Made by a program: the position numbers and the translations under genes
The notes under the pieces: generated by a model
Databases searched by the model: none
What the model was told of the DNA's origin: nothing
The model's input: only the letters and a program-made list of their open reading frames with translations
Assembly: GCA_934636245.1 (NCBI GenBank)
Contig: CAKUAI010000006.1
Coordinates: 1-64,000, forward strand
DNA: 64,000 nucleotides
Direction: 5' to 3'
From: an uncultured Coriobacteriales bacterium
GTDB taxonomy: Bacteria > Actinomycetota > Coriobacteriia > Coriobacteriales > UMGS124
In this document: piece after piece, positions 1 to 8,790 of the stretch
Layout: each line of letters begins with the position of its first letter
Numbering within the stretch: position 1 is the first letter of the stretch

Positions 1-1701
1 GGAGAACATGTAGGAGAGGTCCATGGCGTTGGAAACGTCCCAGCCGGAGACGTCGAGGGTCTGCAGAGACGAGCAGTCGGAGAACGTGCCTCCACTAGGG
101 CCGAAGCTGAAGCTCACCACGCTGGAGACGTCCCAACCGGAGACGTCGAGAGTCTGCAGGGACGAGCAGCCGGAGAACGTGCCGGAGAGGTCCGAGGCGT
201 TGGAGGCGTCCCAGCCGGAGAGGTCGAGGGCCTGCAGGGACGAGCAATTGTGGAACATAAAGGAGAAGTCCGAAACGTTGGAAGTATCCCAGCCGGAAAG
301 GTCGAGGGACTGCAGGGACGAGCAGCCGGAGAACATGCCGGAGAGGTCAGTGGCGTAGGAGACGTCCCAGCCGGAGACGTCGAGGGACTGGAGGCGGGAG
401 CAGCCAGAGAACATGTCGGAGAAGTCTGAGGCGTTCGAGACGTCCCAGCGGGAGAGGTCGAGGGATGTCAGGGACGAGCAGCCGTGGAACATGTAGGAGA
501 GACCCGAGACGCCTGAGATGTTGAGCTCCGACAGGTCCATGCTCTTGCAGTTCACAAGGTCGCGGAACATTTCGTACCCGATGGAGACGGCGACCCTGTC
601 CCTCGCGACGACGGACCTCACGCGGGCGCGCTTGTCGTACCAGGGGCTGGACGAGCCGTCCCACGCCCACTTGCCGAGGACCCCGCCGTGCGAGGGGTCC
701 GTGTCGGCGCCTGTCTGCAGGCAGAGCAGGCCATCCTTGTAGAGGATTGCGTAAGCCTGGGCCTTCTTCTCCCACTTGGCGTAGAGGGTGAGGTTGGACC
801 TCACGGTCGAGTTGAAGTTGTAGGCCTTGGTGAGGGACTTGTCGGAGCACCAACCCTTGAAGAGGTAGCCGGACTTGGCGGGGTCGGCGGGCTTGGAGGC
901 CTTGGCGCCGCTCCTCACCGTCTGCGCCTTCACGGTCGAGCCGCCGTTGGAGTCGAAGGTCACGGTGTAGGAGGCCTTGGCGGCCGAGGGGGAGCCGGAG
1001 AGCACGACGAACACCTTGGCCGCCATCGCGCGGGTGGCGGTGCCGAAGGGCACCACCGAGTAGGTCCCGTCATGGTTGTCGACGCCCGAGAGCACGCCCG
1101 CGGCAGCCGTCCAGGTGAGGGCCTCCGAGGCCCAGGTGTCCACCGTGCGCCAGTCGGTGGTGGACTCAAAGGCCGCGGGGTCGGGGTCGGCGACGTCCAT
1201 GCCGGCGTACTTGGCGTAGCGGTACACCATGGTGGCCAGCTCCTGGCGGGTGACCGGCCTGTCGGGCCTGAAATGGCCCCTGTCGGGGCCGGAGGTGTAG
1301 CCGGTGACGACGCCGGCCTTAACGCACCAGGCCACGGGCGCGTCGTACCAGGAGCCGCGCTCCACGTCGGGGAAGGAGGCGTGGCCCGAGGAGGGGCCGC
1401 CCGCCATGCGCCACAGCACCGTGGCGACCTGGGCGCGCGTGAGGGGCTCGTCGGGGCCGAAGTAGCCCGTGGGCCTGCCGGTGGCCGGGTCGGTGAAGCC
1501 CGACATGAGGCCCTGGTCGGAGGCTTTGTCGACCCAGGAGGTGTACCACTGCCCGGAGGGCACGTCCCTGAAGGACGCGGCCTGGGCGGGGGCGGGTGAC
1601 ATCGCGGTCAAACCGATGAGCAGCGCGAGCGCGGCGACGAGGGCCCAGACCCTGCCGAGGACACCTCCCCCGATCCTCGCGGCCCGTTCCTTGCACGCCA
1701 T
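1..1701 (-). CDS. SLH-domain / BspA-type leucine-rich-repeat surface protein (3' end outside window)
   Basis: Exported cell-surface protein; 567 codons are visible and the reading frame is still open at base 1. It starts at ATG 1701 after a strong GGAAAGGAG site. Order: Sec signal peptide (about 1-37, cleavage after AQA); three S-layer-homology units (about 38-215; hallmarks FRDV, WVDKA, TRAQVATVLWRM), which bind wall polymer; an InlB/Flg_new-type repeat (about 245-310, ending LYAKWEKK); then at least six BspA/DUF285 repeats of about 24 residues built on SLQSLDLSGWDVSN. The SLH modules imply non-covalent anchoring, with the repeats exposed for adhesion; this is inferred from the families. The repeats are near-identical in DNA, so slippage or expansion is possible. 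Confidence 0.92.
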   Translation of the reverse strand, partial: MACKERAARIGGGVLGRVWALVAALALLIGLTAMSPAPAQAASFRDVPSGQWYTSWVDKASDQGLMSGFTDPATGRPTGYFGPDEPLTRAQVATVLWRMAGGPSSGHASFPDVERGSWYDAPVAWCVKAGVVTGYTSGPDRGHFRPDRPVTRQELATMVYRYAKYAGMDVADPDPAAFESTTDWRTVDTWASEALTWTAAAGVLSGVDNHDGTYSVVPFGTATRAMAAKVFVVLSGSPSAAKASYTVTFDSNGGSTVKAQTVRSGAKASKPADPAKSGYLFKGWCSDKSLTKAYNFNSTVRSNLTLYAKWEKKAQAYAILYKDGLLCLQTGADTDPSHGGVLGKWAWDGSSSPWYDKRARVRSVVARDRVAVSIGYEMFRDLVNCKSMDLSELNISGVSGLSYMFHGCSSLTSLDLSRWDVSNASDFSDMFSGCSRLQSLDVSGWDVSYATDLSGMFSGCSSLQSLDLSGWDTSNVSDFSFMFHNCSSLQALDLSGWDASNASDLSGTFSGCSSLQTLDVSGWDVSSVVSFSFGPSGGTFSDCSSLQTLDVSGWDVSNAMDLSYMFS

Positions 1702-1913
1702 AGCCCCGCTCCTTTCCTCGCGCCGTCCGCCGGCGGCCTTCAGCACACGTTCAGACACACGCATGTTACACCCGCACATATGGACAACGTGCACGGCTTG
1801 GGCAAATGGCCGATTGGCACGCGCTGAATTGTCGTCAACAAATCGAGCCCCTGCCACGAGCCTCCCCCCTCGGCATGGCACCGCTCTCAACAGGCACTGT
1901 TTTCGTGCCGTCC

Positions 1914-1942
1914 TAGACAAGGGCGCCGGCAGGTGGTACATT
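1914..1942 (+). promoter_or_regulatory. Promoter for the abiF-type RNA and gene
   Basis: TAGACA (1914-1919) and TACATT (1937-1942) are separated by 17 bases. This places transcription start near 1949, at the first base of the structured leader. A small inverted repeat, GGCAC/GTGCC (1893-1909), lies just upstream and could be an operator. Confidence 0.55.
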
Positions 1943-1948
1943 GGTGCC

Positions 1949-2024
1949 AGTGATACGGACCGGACGCTCCACGGAGGCCGGTACTGGGAAGGGTCGCGTG
2001 CCGCAAGGTACTGCGGCCCTTTCT
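1949..2024 (+). ncRNA. Structured RNA upstream of Abi gene (abiF-like motif)
   Basis: Two hairpins fill the space between the promoter and the Abi gene. The first has CCGG arms around an inner CTCC/GGAG stem (about 1958-1982). The second (1989-2021) has a 14-bp stem with one bulge and a GCAA loop, and ends in CCCTTT like an intrinsic terminator. The same layout occurs upstream of the second Abi gene at 60.8 kb with different sequence but the same order. A conserved RNA next to AbiF genes is known (abiF RNA motif). Membership here is inferred from position and fold. Confidence 0.6.
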
Positions 2025-2038
2025 CATTTGGAGGTACC

Positions 2039-2935
2039 ATGCCAGCAAAACCATTCTGCTCCATACCAGAACAGTTGGAGATTCTCAGCCGAAGAGGCCT
2101 GCAAGTCTGCGCCTCCGACGGGGATATTCTTCTTGGCGAAAACTATTATGCCGTGATAAACGGCTACAAGGCGCCTTTTGTCGACCGCATCGCCAGCTCG
2201 TCTTCCCCGGAGGAAAGATATATAGGCGGGGCATCGTTTTCCGACATCTACGCCCTGTACCGCTTCGACGCAAAACTGCGCGAGCTCATGCTGGGATACC
2301 TTTTGCGCTGCGAGACGCGAGTGAAATCCGTTAGCGCGCACACGTTCTGCGAACACCATCCAGAGCCAGCGGCATACCTCGATATGGAAAACTACACGAC
2401 ACGCCAGGATTACATGCCCGGCCAAAAGGCGTTCGTCGCCGATTTGCCAAGATTCATCGAGGAGCTGCGGTATAAAGCCGTCGCGCAACGACAGTGCAAA
2501 CCTTATATCCAGCACTACCGAGAACGATATGGCGAAGTGCCCCTATGGGTGCTTGTAAACGAACTGACGTTCGGAAACGTATCGTACTTTTTCAATCTGC
2601 TGCCCAGAACTGAACAGAACCAAATATGCAAGCGTATCGTGCGCCTGCAGCACAGGGCTGAAAAGAGCGTCCTGACGCCACATGCCATGCGTCTCACGCT
2701 GCGCGCCCTGGTAGAGTGTCGAAACATCTGCGCACACGGCGACCGCCTGTACTGCGCAAAGATGGGGCCCGTCCATGACATCAGTCTCTTTGCCGCGGTC
2801 GATTTGATGGGCAACATCCTGCCACCGGAAACCATCGAAGAGGCGCGCGGCTCCATACGAGCGCTCTCGCAACTGTTCTCTCAAGAAAGCCCGGTACTTA
2901 CCGACGTCCTGAGCCGTTTTGGGTTCATCAAATAG
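2039..2935 (+). CDS. Abi_2 / AbiF-family abortive-infection HEPN protein
   Basis: A 298-residue protein of the AbiD/AbiF family, predicted HEPN ribonucleases that act in phage abortive infection and are structurally related to Cas13. It starts at ATG 2039, nine bases after GGAGG 2030-2034; longer in-frame starts have no ribosome site and would run through the RNA leader. Family marks: the N-terminal LLGENYYAVINGYKAPF segment, the central PLWVLVNELTFGNVSYFFNLL block, and the HEPN motif RNICAH at residues 228-233. It is more AT-rich than its neighbours, which suggests transfer. It has a paralog at 59779-60753, and both carry an upstream structured RNA that may act as its antitoxin or guide. Family is confident; in vivo role is inferred. 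Confidence 0.9.
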   Translation: MPAKPFCSIPEQLEILSRRGLQVCASDGDILLGENYYAVINGYKAPFVDRIASSSSPEERYIGGASFSDIYALYRFDAKLRELMLGYLLRCETRVKSVSAHTFCEHHPEPAAYLDMENYTTRQDYMPGQKAFVADLPRFIEELRYKAVAQRQCKPYIQHYRERYGEVPLWVLVNELTFGNVSYFFNLLPRTEQNQICKRIVRLQHRAEKSVLTPHAMRLTLRALVECRNICAHGDRLYCAKMGPVHDISLFAAVDLMGNILPPETIEEARGSIRALSQLFSQESPVLTDVLSRFGFIK

Positions 2936-3068
2936 CACTTGCAGGAGGCGCACTGAGGCCCCACTGAACCCAGAGGGACAGCGGGCATAGGGCATGCCGG
3001 ATTGTGCGCGCTTTGAGCACCTCAAGCCCGACCCCGTCAGCCGCGCCGGCCGCCCTGCAGCACGCCCG

Positions 3069-4406
3069 TTAAAGCGTTTCGCGCACGGCAAGCCCTGCAA
3101 GACGCCATGCCATATAGAGCGGCAGGCTCACCGTTTCGCACCCATTTTCGTCGACATTGACAGCGGTGTTTTTGAGCGACACTTTGAAGCCCCTCTTGAT
3201 ACCGTAGCGCTTGCAGAAAAGCCGGTAACTCTTTGCCATGGTGTTATCCGCCGACTTCACCTCAACGGGAATGATGCGACCATCTTGTTCAAAGACGAAA
3301 TCGACCTCGGCAGTATTGCCCGAGCGCCAGAAGTAGGGTTTGAGGCCCTGCAGCAGCATCTCATTATGCACGTAGTTTTCAGTCAAGGCCCCTCTGAAAC
3401 GCACGTAGGCGGGCTCGGCTTTCAAAAGAGCCTTGTAAGGAACGTTTGCCATCTTGCGCAGGAGCCCAACGTCGGACATGTATACCTTGAAGTACGAAGC
3501 GTTCGCATTGAAGCTCAAGGGAAGCCCGGCATTGTCCACAAGCTCGGTTTTATGAACAAGCCCGGCAGCCACAAGCCACTGCAAGGCGCCTTCGAGCTCG
3601 TGGGCACGCTTGCCTTCCTTGACCTGCGAGAACACGAACTTGTTGTTCTCCTTGGCGAGCTGCTTGGGTGCCGATGCCCAAATCCAGCTGATTTTTGCCA
3701 CGTCGCTGAGCGGCGCATACTTGGCAAAATCCGCCTCGTAGTCAGCAAGAATATGGCCTTGGACGGCCTCCACCTGCCCATAGTCAGATGTCTCCACCCA
3801 GCGCAGAACCGCCTCGGGCATCCCTCCTACGATGAGAAAGTCCCGATAGGCGGTCTCAAGCTCGCTTGCGAAAGAGGCCGGCAAAGGCGAGGTCGGCAAG
3901 AGACCGGCAAGCATCTCTACCATGCCGTCCCCACGGGTGGCAGACAGGAACTCGCCGAAACTCATGGGGTACATCTGGAGTCGATCGACCTTGCCCACGG
4001 GAAACGAGATGTTCTCGTGGGTCAGAGCGACGCCAAGCAACGAGCCTGCGCAAACAACGTGAAGGCCTGGCATATCCTCGCAAAAATACTTGAGAGCGGT
4101 CAGCGCCCGCGGACAGGCTTGAATTTCGTCCAAAATCAAAAGGGTCTCGCCCTCAACGATTTCCTTGCCAAGGGAGACAGCCGACAGGCCGGAGATGATT
4201 TTCGCAGGTTCAAACGTCATTTCAAAGACGGAGGCGGCCAGCGAATCTCGCTCAAGGTTGATGTATGCCACGTCTTTAAAACATGACGCACCGAACTCGC
4301 ACATCACATAGGTCTTCCCACACTGTCGCACGCCCGTAATGACCAAGGGCTTGCGATTGGGGGCATCTTTCCACTCCACAAGAGCCTTGGAGATGTTTCT
4401 ACGCAT
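3069..4406 (-). CDS. AAA ATPase with C-terminal DUF4143 domain
   Basis: A 445-residue protein of the widespread archaeal/bacterial stand-alone ATPase group (AAA_14 plus DUF4143). The P-loop GVRQCGKT lies near residue 27 and the Walker B strand LLILDEIQACPRAL near 100. The DUF4143 part (about 200-400) includes a nuclease-like stretch (ENYVHNEML, then AEVDFVFEQDGRIIPVEVKS) that resembles PD-(D/E)XK folds. Function is unproven; some members sit in defence or toxin-antitoxin settings. It is convergent with the AbiF gene, 133 bases apart. Its upstream region is AT-rich and carries two perfect palindromes, so autoregulation is possible. Confidence 0.9.
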   Translation of the reverse strand: MRRNISKALVEWKDAPNRKPLVITGVRQCGKTYVMCEFGASCFKDVAYINLERDSLAASVFEMTFEPAKIISGLSAVSLGKEIVEGETLLILDEIQACPRALTALKYFCEDMPGLHVVCAGSLLGVALTHENISFPVGKVDRLQMYPMSFGEFLSATRGDGMVEMLAGLLPTSPLPASFASELETAYRDFLIVGGMPEAVLRWVETSDYGQVEAVQGHILADYEADFAKYAPLSDVAKISWIWASAPKQLAKENNKFVFSQVKEGKRAHELEGALQWLVAAGLVHKTELVDNAGLPLSFNANASYFKVYMSDVGLLRKMANVPYKALLKAEPAYVRFRGALTENYVHNEMLLQGLKPYFWRSGNTAEVDFVFEQDGRIIPVEVKSADNTMAKSYRLFCKRYGIKRGFKVSLKNTAVNVDENGCETVSLPLYMAWRLAGLAVRETL

Positions 4407-4512
4407 AGAAAGACACCCTTCCTCACCCAGGTCTGCAAAAAGAGAACTGCTTCTTTTGCCTGTGCCATTAAGAATAGAATCTTCCTATGAAAAATGTCAG
4501 TCGAATGTTATT

Positions 4513-4562
4513 ATTCATATGAATTAGAGCATTTCTTTGTCTTTATTCATAGGAATAAAGAC
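4513..4562. promoter_or_regulatory. Two AT-rich palindromes upstream of the DUF4143 ATPase
   Basis: 4513-4524 is a perfect 12-base palindrome, ATTCATATGAAT. 4539-4562 is a perfect inverted repeat with 10-base arms (GTCTTTATTC) around ATAG. Both lie 110-160 bases upstream of the minus-strand ATPase start in an otherwise AT-rich stretch, and look like repressor sites. The rest of the 4407-4762 gap holds no gene that I can support. Confidence 0.5.
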
Positions 4563-4685
4563 ATTGCGAGCGGTTTGAAGGATGCTAGACAAGGCTGAGG
4601 GGCTGCTCGGGGGCGGAAGACTCCACAGGGCCCGCGACACCAGCATCTTGCGCAGGTGCACCGGCGGAGTCTCCCCCATACACCA

Positions 4686-4728
4686 ACCAGGCCCCATGCC
4701 TTCAACGATCGAAAGCATGGGGCCTGGT
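4686..4728. terminator. Hairpin 3' of the large surface-protein gene
   Basis: Perfect 14-base arms (4686-4699 and 4715-4728) enclose a 15-base loop, 35 bases past the stop codon of the minus-strand gene ending at 4763. There is no clear T-run, so it may be a transcript-stabilising hairpin rather than a classical terminator. Confidence 0.55.
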
Positions 4729-4762
4729 CTAGCTAAGTCTCACTCTAAACTAGAGCGTATAA

Positions 4763-7700
4763 CTACTCGGTAAAATAACCGCTCAAGCTCGAGTCGGTCA
4801 GAACCTGAGTGAGAATCCAACCGAAGGGGCTATCAGTGCTGGGACTGGCGATGACCTGGTAGTACTTGTCAAATTGCTCACCAGTCGAAAGTTTAAAGGT
4901 AAGCTTGAGGACATACCCGAACGTGCCGTCAGCGAACTCGGCAACGTTGGCAAACGCAGCCTCAAGCGGATAGTCCGCCGTGGGCCATGCCACAAAGCCC
5001 GTGCCGTCGCCGCTGGGCGTCATGTGCGAGGCCCAGGCGAAGGTCGCGTCGGGGCAATACGCACCAGTCATGCCCGCAATCATGGAAGCGGCGGTCGCAT
5101 AGGGCACATACACCGTTCCATCGGACGCCGCGGTCATATCGAGCGCGAACGGATTGTCCTTGTCAAGCACGCCATCCTTCAAGAACTCGGCGAACTGGCT
5201 GTTCGTAGCCGCCTGGGCAACGATGTTGCCGGCAAAGGCACCCCACTGCGTGGGATCGCACAGCAGGTCGGCCCAGCCGTCCTGGTTAAAAGCGACCATG
5301 GAGTACTCACCGTCATCCAGGTTGGCCTGATAGAGTGCGCTCAGGTAGAGCACACCGAGGTACTGGGCGGCCTTTTGCTTCTTGGCGGCCTCGTCCACAA
5401 CGGCCGCGCCCTCGCCGGGATCAGGGGCGGCCGGCGCCGACACCAGCAGGTTGACGGCATCCCACACGTTCTGGGCCTGGTAGTTCACGTCTTCCTGAGT
5501 TGCAGCCGCATCGGCCCGCACGCTTTGCGCGGCGGCAACCGCAGACTGCAGGTACGACCAGCTCTCGGCCGTATAGTCGGACTCGCTCAGCGAATCGGCA
5601 TACGCAAGCGCGTTGTCGAGCTCGGCGAAATCGACCGCTGCAGGAACAGGCTCGGGGGCGGGTTCAGGCGCAGGTTCAGGGGCCGGTTCCGGCGCAGGCT
5701 CGGGAGCCGGCTCAGGGGATGGTTCCGGCAAGGGAGCCTGTGCCCCTTCCAGTGCGTCGATGGCCTTCTGCACAAGGTCAGCCTGCGTGTTCACCACGGT
5801 CTGGCTTGCCGTGCTGTCGGCAAGAACCGCACGGGCACTGGTAAGTGCGGCGCTCAGGCGTGCCCAGCTCGCAGGCGTGTAATTAGCCTCAGCCAGTCCC
5901 TCGGCCGAAGCAATGACCTGCTCGAGCCAGGAGGTGTCCACCACGGTGGGAGCAACCGCAGGCTGAAGGGCCGCAACGGCCGCGTTGAGCAGCTCGACCT
6001 GCTTGTCGGCCAGGCTCTGCGTCACGCTGGCGTCGGCAAGGACCGCCTGCGCAGAGGTCAGTGCGCCCTGCATGGCGGCCCAGCTCTCGGGCGTGTAATC
6101 GGCGGCGTTCAGGCTCTCGGCAGACGTGATCGCCTGCTTGAGCCCCGTCGTGTCGACCACCGTGGGGGCAGCCGCAGGCTGGAGGGCCGCAATGGCAGCC
6201 TCAAGCAGCTCGGTCTGCTTGTCAACGATGGTCTGCGTGGCGCTCGCGTCGGCAAGCACTGCCTTGGCGGACGCCAGCGCAGCCTGCATTGCCGCCCACG
6301 TCTCGGGCGAGTAATCGGCTGCCACAAGACCCTCGGCCGTACCGATGGCCTGCTCGAGTCCCATCATGTCGACCACAACAGGCGCCACCGCGGGCTTCAG
6401 CGCGTCAATCGCCGCGTTGAGCAGCTCGGCCTGCTTGTCCACGATGGTCTGGGTGGCCGTCTCATCGGCAAGCACTGCCTTGGCAGATGCCAGAGCGCCC
6501 TGCATGGCTGCCCAGCTCTCGGGCGTGTAATCGGCCTCGGTCAGACCTTGTGCGCTGTCGACTGCACCCTGGAGCGCCTTGCGCTCGACGACGGGCGTGA
6601 ACTCAGCAGCGGGACCGCCGTCTTCCTCGGCAATCATGCCGGCCGGGATAGACGTGGTGGCAGGATCGTCAAGCACGCCGTTGCTGTCGAAGTGCAGCTT
6701 CTCGCCCTTGAAGGTGAAAGTGCCGCTGCGCAGCACGCCGTTGGTGCCGCAGTAGATGACGCGACCGTCGGGCAGGTAGGTCAGACCAGTGGCCATGGTG
6801 CCCGTGTCGGCGTCAAAGTAGCGAGAACCGTCGGAGAGATGCACGAAGCCCGTGACACGCAGGCCGTTCTCGTCGTAGTACTTCACCACGCCGCTCGGCA
6901 GAGTCACGAGGCCGGTCTGCATGGCGCCCAGCTCGGGCTCGAAGTAACGCCATGCGCCGCCCACGAAGCACTCGCCGCGCAGGAGCCAGCCGCCGATGTA
7001 GTAATGCGTGTCGCCGTCAAAGAACGACCAGCCGTCGGGCTGGTATTCCTTGATGCCCGTGACGCCAAAGCCCCACTCGGCGTTGGTCGCGTCACTCACG
7101 AGGCGGATCTTTACGCTGTCGCCGGGGACCTTCACCGTGGCGCCCGCGAGGTCGGCGCCGGTGTAGCGCCCCACCATGGAGCCATCGGAGCCGTAGACCT
7201 CGACGAAGTCGTAGCCGCGCTCAAGGTACGTCTGCTTGTCAAACGTGACAGCCAAACCCGTGGCGCCAGGATCGCTGTACACCCAGGTATCGCATGTGCT
7301 GTTGGCATAGGCATGCGGGCTGGCAAGGTCGGTCGCCTTCGTCACCACATGCTGGTTGCAGACGACCTCGACCTTCACCGTCTGCGTCACGCCGCTTCCG
7401 TCCACCGCAGCGCACGTCACCGTGGTTGTGCCCTGCGCCACGCCGGTGACGTTGCCGCGCTCGTCCACCTTGGCTACCGCCGGGTTGGAGGAAGACCACA
7501 CGACGTTCTTGTTGTAGGCGTTGTTGGGGAGCACGGTTGCGAGCAGCGGCTTGACGTCGCCCGCCTCCAGGGAGACGTTCGCCTTGTTGAGGTCGATGCG
7601 CGTCACCGGCTGCACCACGTCGACCGTGCAGGAGGCGCTCATCTTGCCAGCGGTGAGGGTCACCGTCGCCGTGCCCAGACCGGCCGTGACGACCGAGCCA

Positions 7701-8557
7701 TCCTGCCCAACCGTCACGACAGAGGCGTCGCTCGTGGACCACGCGATGTTGTCGGTGCAGTTGGAAGGCTCGACCGTGCCCGTGAGCTTCGCGGTCTGCA
7801 CGCCGTTAAGCAGGAGCAGCGAGTTGTTGTTGAGCGTGACCCTCGTCGCGTGGAAGCGGTTCTGCACGAAGGTGAAACCGTGCCTGCTCGCATAATCGGG
7901 AGCGATGGACTCCGCGTCGCCCAGAATCTTGAGGCCGGCGATGTCCTCGTACACCGTCTGCTGCACGACCTGGTCTTTGCCGTCCTTGTCCTTCTGTGTG
8001 ACGTTGACCTGCTTGGCGAGCACGAAGGCGTCTTCGGCGATGCTCGTCACCGTAGGGGCGATGTCTACGCTCGTAAGCGCGGTGCACCCCTCGAAGGCGC
8101 GGGCGCCGATGGAGGTCACGCCGTCGGGTATCACGACCTCGGTGAGGGTGGTGTTACCCTTGAACGCCCCGTCGGCAATGCCAGCCAAAACGATGCCGTT
8201 CAGCTTATCGGGAAGCACAAGCTTGGCAGAAGTGCCCTCATAGCCCGTGAGAACAGCCTGCTGGCTCCCATTGAGTACGTAGGTGTAGGTGTCCTGCCCC
8301 ACCTGGGCCTGCTTGGCCGAGGCGTCGGAGGCGGCAGGGGTCGAGGTTGCATTGGCGTTGGAAGTCGTGGCCAGGTCGACCGAACCGGTAGACTCAGCGC
8401 CAGGTGCCTTGACGCTCACAAGCGTCGAGGACGAGCCCTGCGCCGTGGTGTCGGCCAGCGCCTCGGCCGGATAGCCGGCTGCAAATAACAGGAGTGCAAG
8501 GGCCGCGACGGGAATGGCGGCGACTACGCGCCTACCCACACATGAGGCAGTTGCCAT
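4763..8557 (-). CDS. Large exported surface protein: LRR_5, Ig-like, CUB-like, wall-binding-like and FIVAR repeats
   Basis: 1264 residues; ATG 8557 follows GAAAGGAG. Order: Sec signal peptide (1-36); BspA/LRR_5 repeats (about 90-230, VTSIGARAFEGCTALTSV); two Big_2-type Ig-like domains (about 235-400); a CUB-like beta domain (about 405-495); aromatic glycine-rich repeats like choline/wall-binding units (about 500-625, GWSFFDGDTHYYIGGWLL); four FIVAR helical repeats of 72 residues (about 660-945); a proline-rich PEPAPEPAP spacer; a fifth FIVAR unit; and a 200-residue C-terminal domain that I do not recognise. No LPXTG motif or membrane anchor is visible, so attachment probably relies on the wall-binding repeats. 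A role in adhesion is inferred from the domain types. Confidence 0.9.
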   Translation of the reverse strand: MATASCVGRRVVAAIPVAALALLLFAAGYPAEALADTTAQGSSSTLVSVKAPGAESTGSVDLATTSNANATSTPAASDASAKQAQVGQDTYTYVLNGSQQAVLTGYEGTSAKLVLPDKLNGIVLAGIADGAFKGNTTLTEVVIPDGVTSIGARAFEGCTALTSVDIAPTVTSIAEDAFVLAKQVNVTQKDKDGKDQVVQQTVYEDIAGLKILGDAESIAPDYASRHGFTFVQNRFHATRVTLNNNSLLLLNGVQTAKLTGTVEPSNCTDNIAWSTSDASVVTVGQDGSVVTAGLGTATVTLTAGKMSASCTVDVVQPVTRIDLNKANVSLEAGDVKPLLATVLPNNAYNKNVVWSSSNPAVAKVDERGNVTGVAQGTTTVTCAAVDGSGVTQTVKVEVVCNQHVVTKATDLASPHAYANSTCDTWVYSDPGATGLAVTFDKQTYLERGYDFVEVYGSDGSMVGRYTGADLAGATVKVPGDSVKIRLVSDATNAEWGFGVTGIKEYQPDGWSFFDGDTHYYIGGWLLRGECFVGGAWRYFEPELGAMQTGLVTLPSGVVKYYDENGLRVTGFVHLSDGSRYFDADTGTMATGLTYLPDGRVIYCGTNGVLRSGTFTFKGEKLHFDSNGVLDDPATTSIPAGMIAEEDGGPAAEFTPVVERKALQGAVDSAQGLTEADYTPESWAAMQGALASAKAVLADETATQTIVDKQAELLNAAIDALKPAVAPVVVDMMGLEQAIGTAEGLVAADYSPETWAAMQAALASAKAVLADASATQTIVDKQTELLEAAIAALQPAAAPTVVDTTGLKQAITSAESLNAADYTPESWAAMQGALTSAQAVLADASVTQSLADKQVELLNAAVAALQPAVAPTVVDTSWLEQVIASAEGLAEANYTPASWARLSAALTSARAVLADSTASQTVVNTQADLVQKAIDALEGAQAPLPEPSPEPAPEPAPEPAPEPAPEPAPEPVPAAVDFAELDNALAYADSLSESDYTAESWSYLQSAVAAAQSVRADAAATQEDVNYQAQNVWDAVNLLVSAPAAPDPGEGAAVVDEAAKKQKAAQYLGVLYLSALYQANLDDGEYSMVAFNQDGWADLLCDPTQWGAFAGNIVAQAATNSQFAEFLKDGVLDKDNPFALDMTAASDGTVYVPYATAASMIAGMTGAYCPDATFAWASHMTPSGDGTGFVAWPTADYPLEAAFANVAEFADGTFGYVLKLTFKLSTGEQFDKYYQVIASPSTDSPFGWILTQVLTDSSLSGYFTE
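5480..6590 (-). repeat. Tandem FIVAR-coding repeats
   Basis: Coding units for FIVAR helices recur at 215-217-base spacing (marker codons near 5877, 6094, 6310 and 6525). A fifth copy near 5569 is separated by the proline-rich linker (about 5640-5745), itself a run of six-base CCGGAG/CCTGCG-like repeats. The copies are similar enough in DNA to allow unequal recombination. Confidence 0.75.
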
Positions 8558-8790
8558 GACGGTCTCCTTTCATCTAGAAGGGGGCCGCACGCCGGCACCC
8601 CTCGGTGCTGCCACGCTTTGACGAACCCGTCGCCGAGCTTCACAGAACTCGGCACCCATAATTATACATCTATCGTCAATATAAGCCATAACCCGTGGTT
8701 ATGCCGTGACTCGTGGTAATGTAAGCCAATCGCAAAATGTTGCATTGCGCGCAAACGACGGGTTGCATTTCAGAAGGAAGGACGACAGCG

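Noticed and set aside
1..520. Repeats of about 72-78 bases at the left edge
   Set aside because: They encode BspA-type leucine-rich repeats in one frame on the minus strand.
5480..6590. Regular repeats that could look like a CRISPR array
   Set aside because: Spacing of 216 bases and in-frame FIVAR coding explain them; there are no short repeats with unique spacers and no cas genes in the window.
4874..8488. Open frame of about 1200 codons opposite the large surface protein
   Set aside because: Arg/His/Gly-rich antisense of a repeat protein; no start signal or domain.
8558..8790. Possible purine riboswitch before xpt
   Set aside because: The three-way-junction core was not found; only a short ATAACC/GGTTAT repeat is present.
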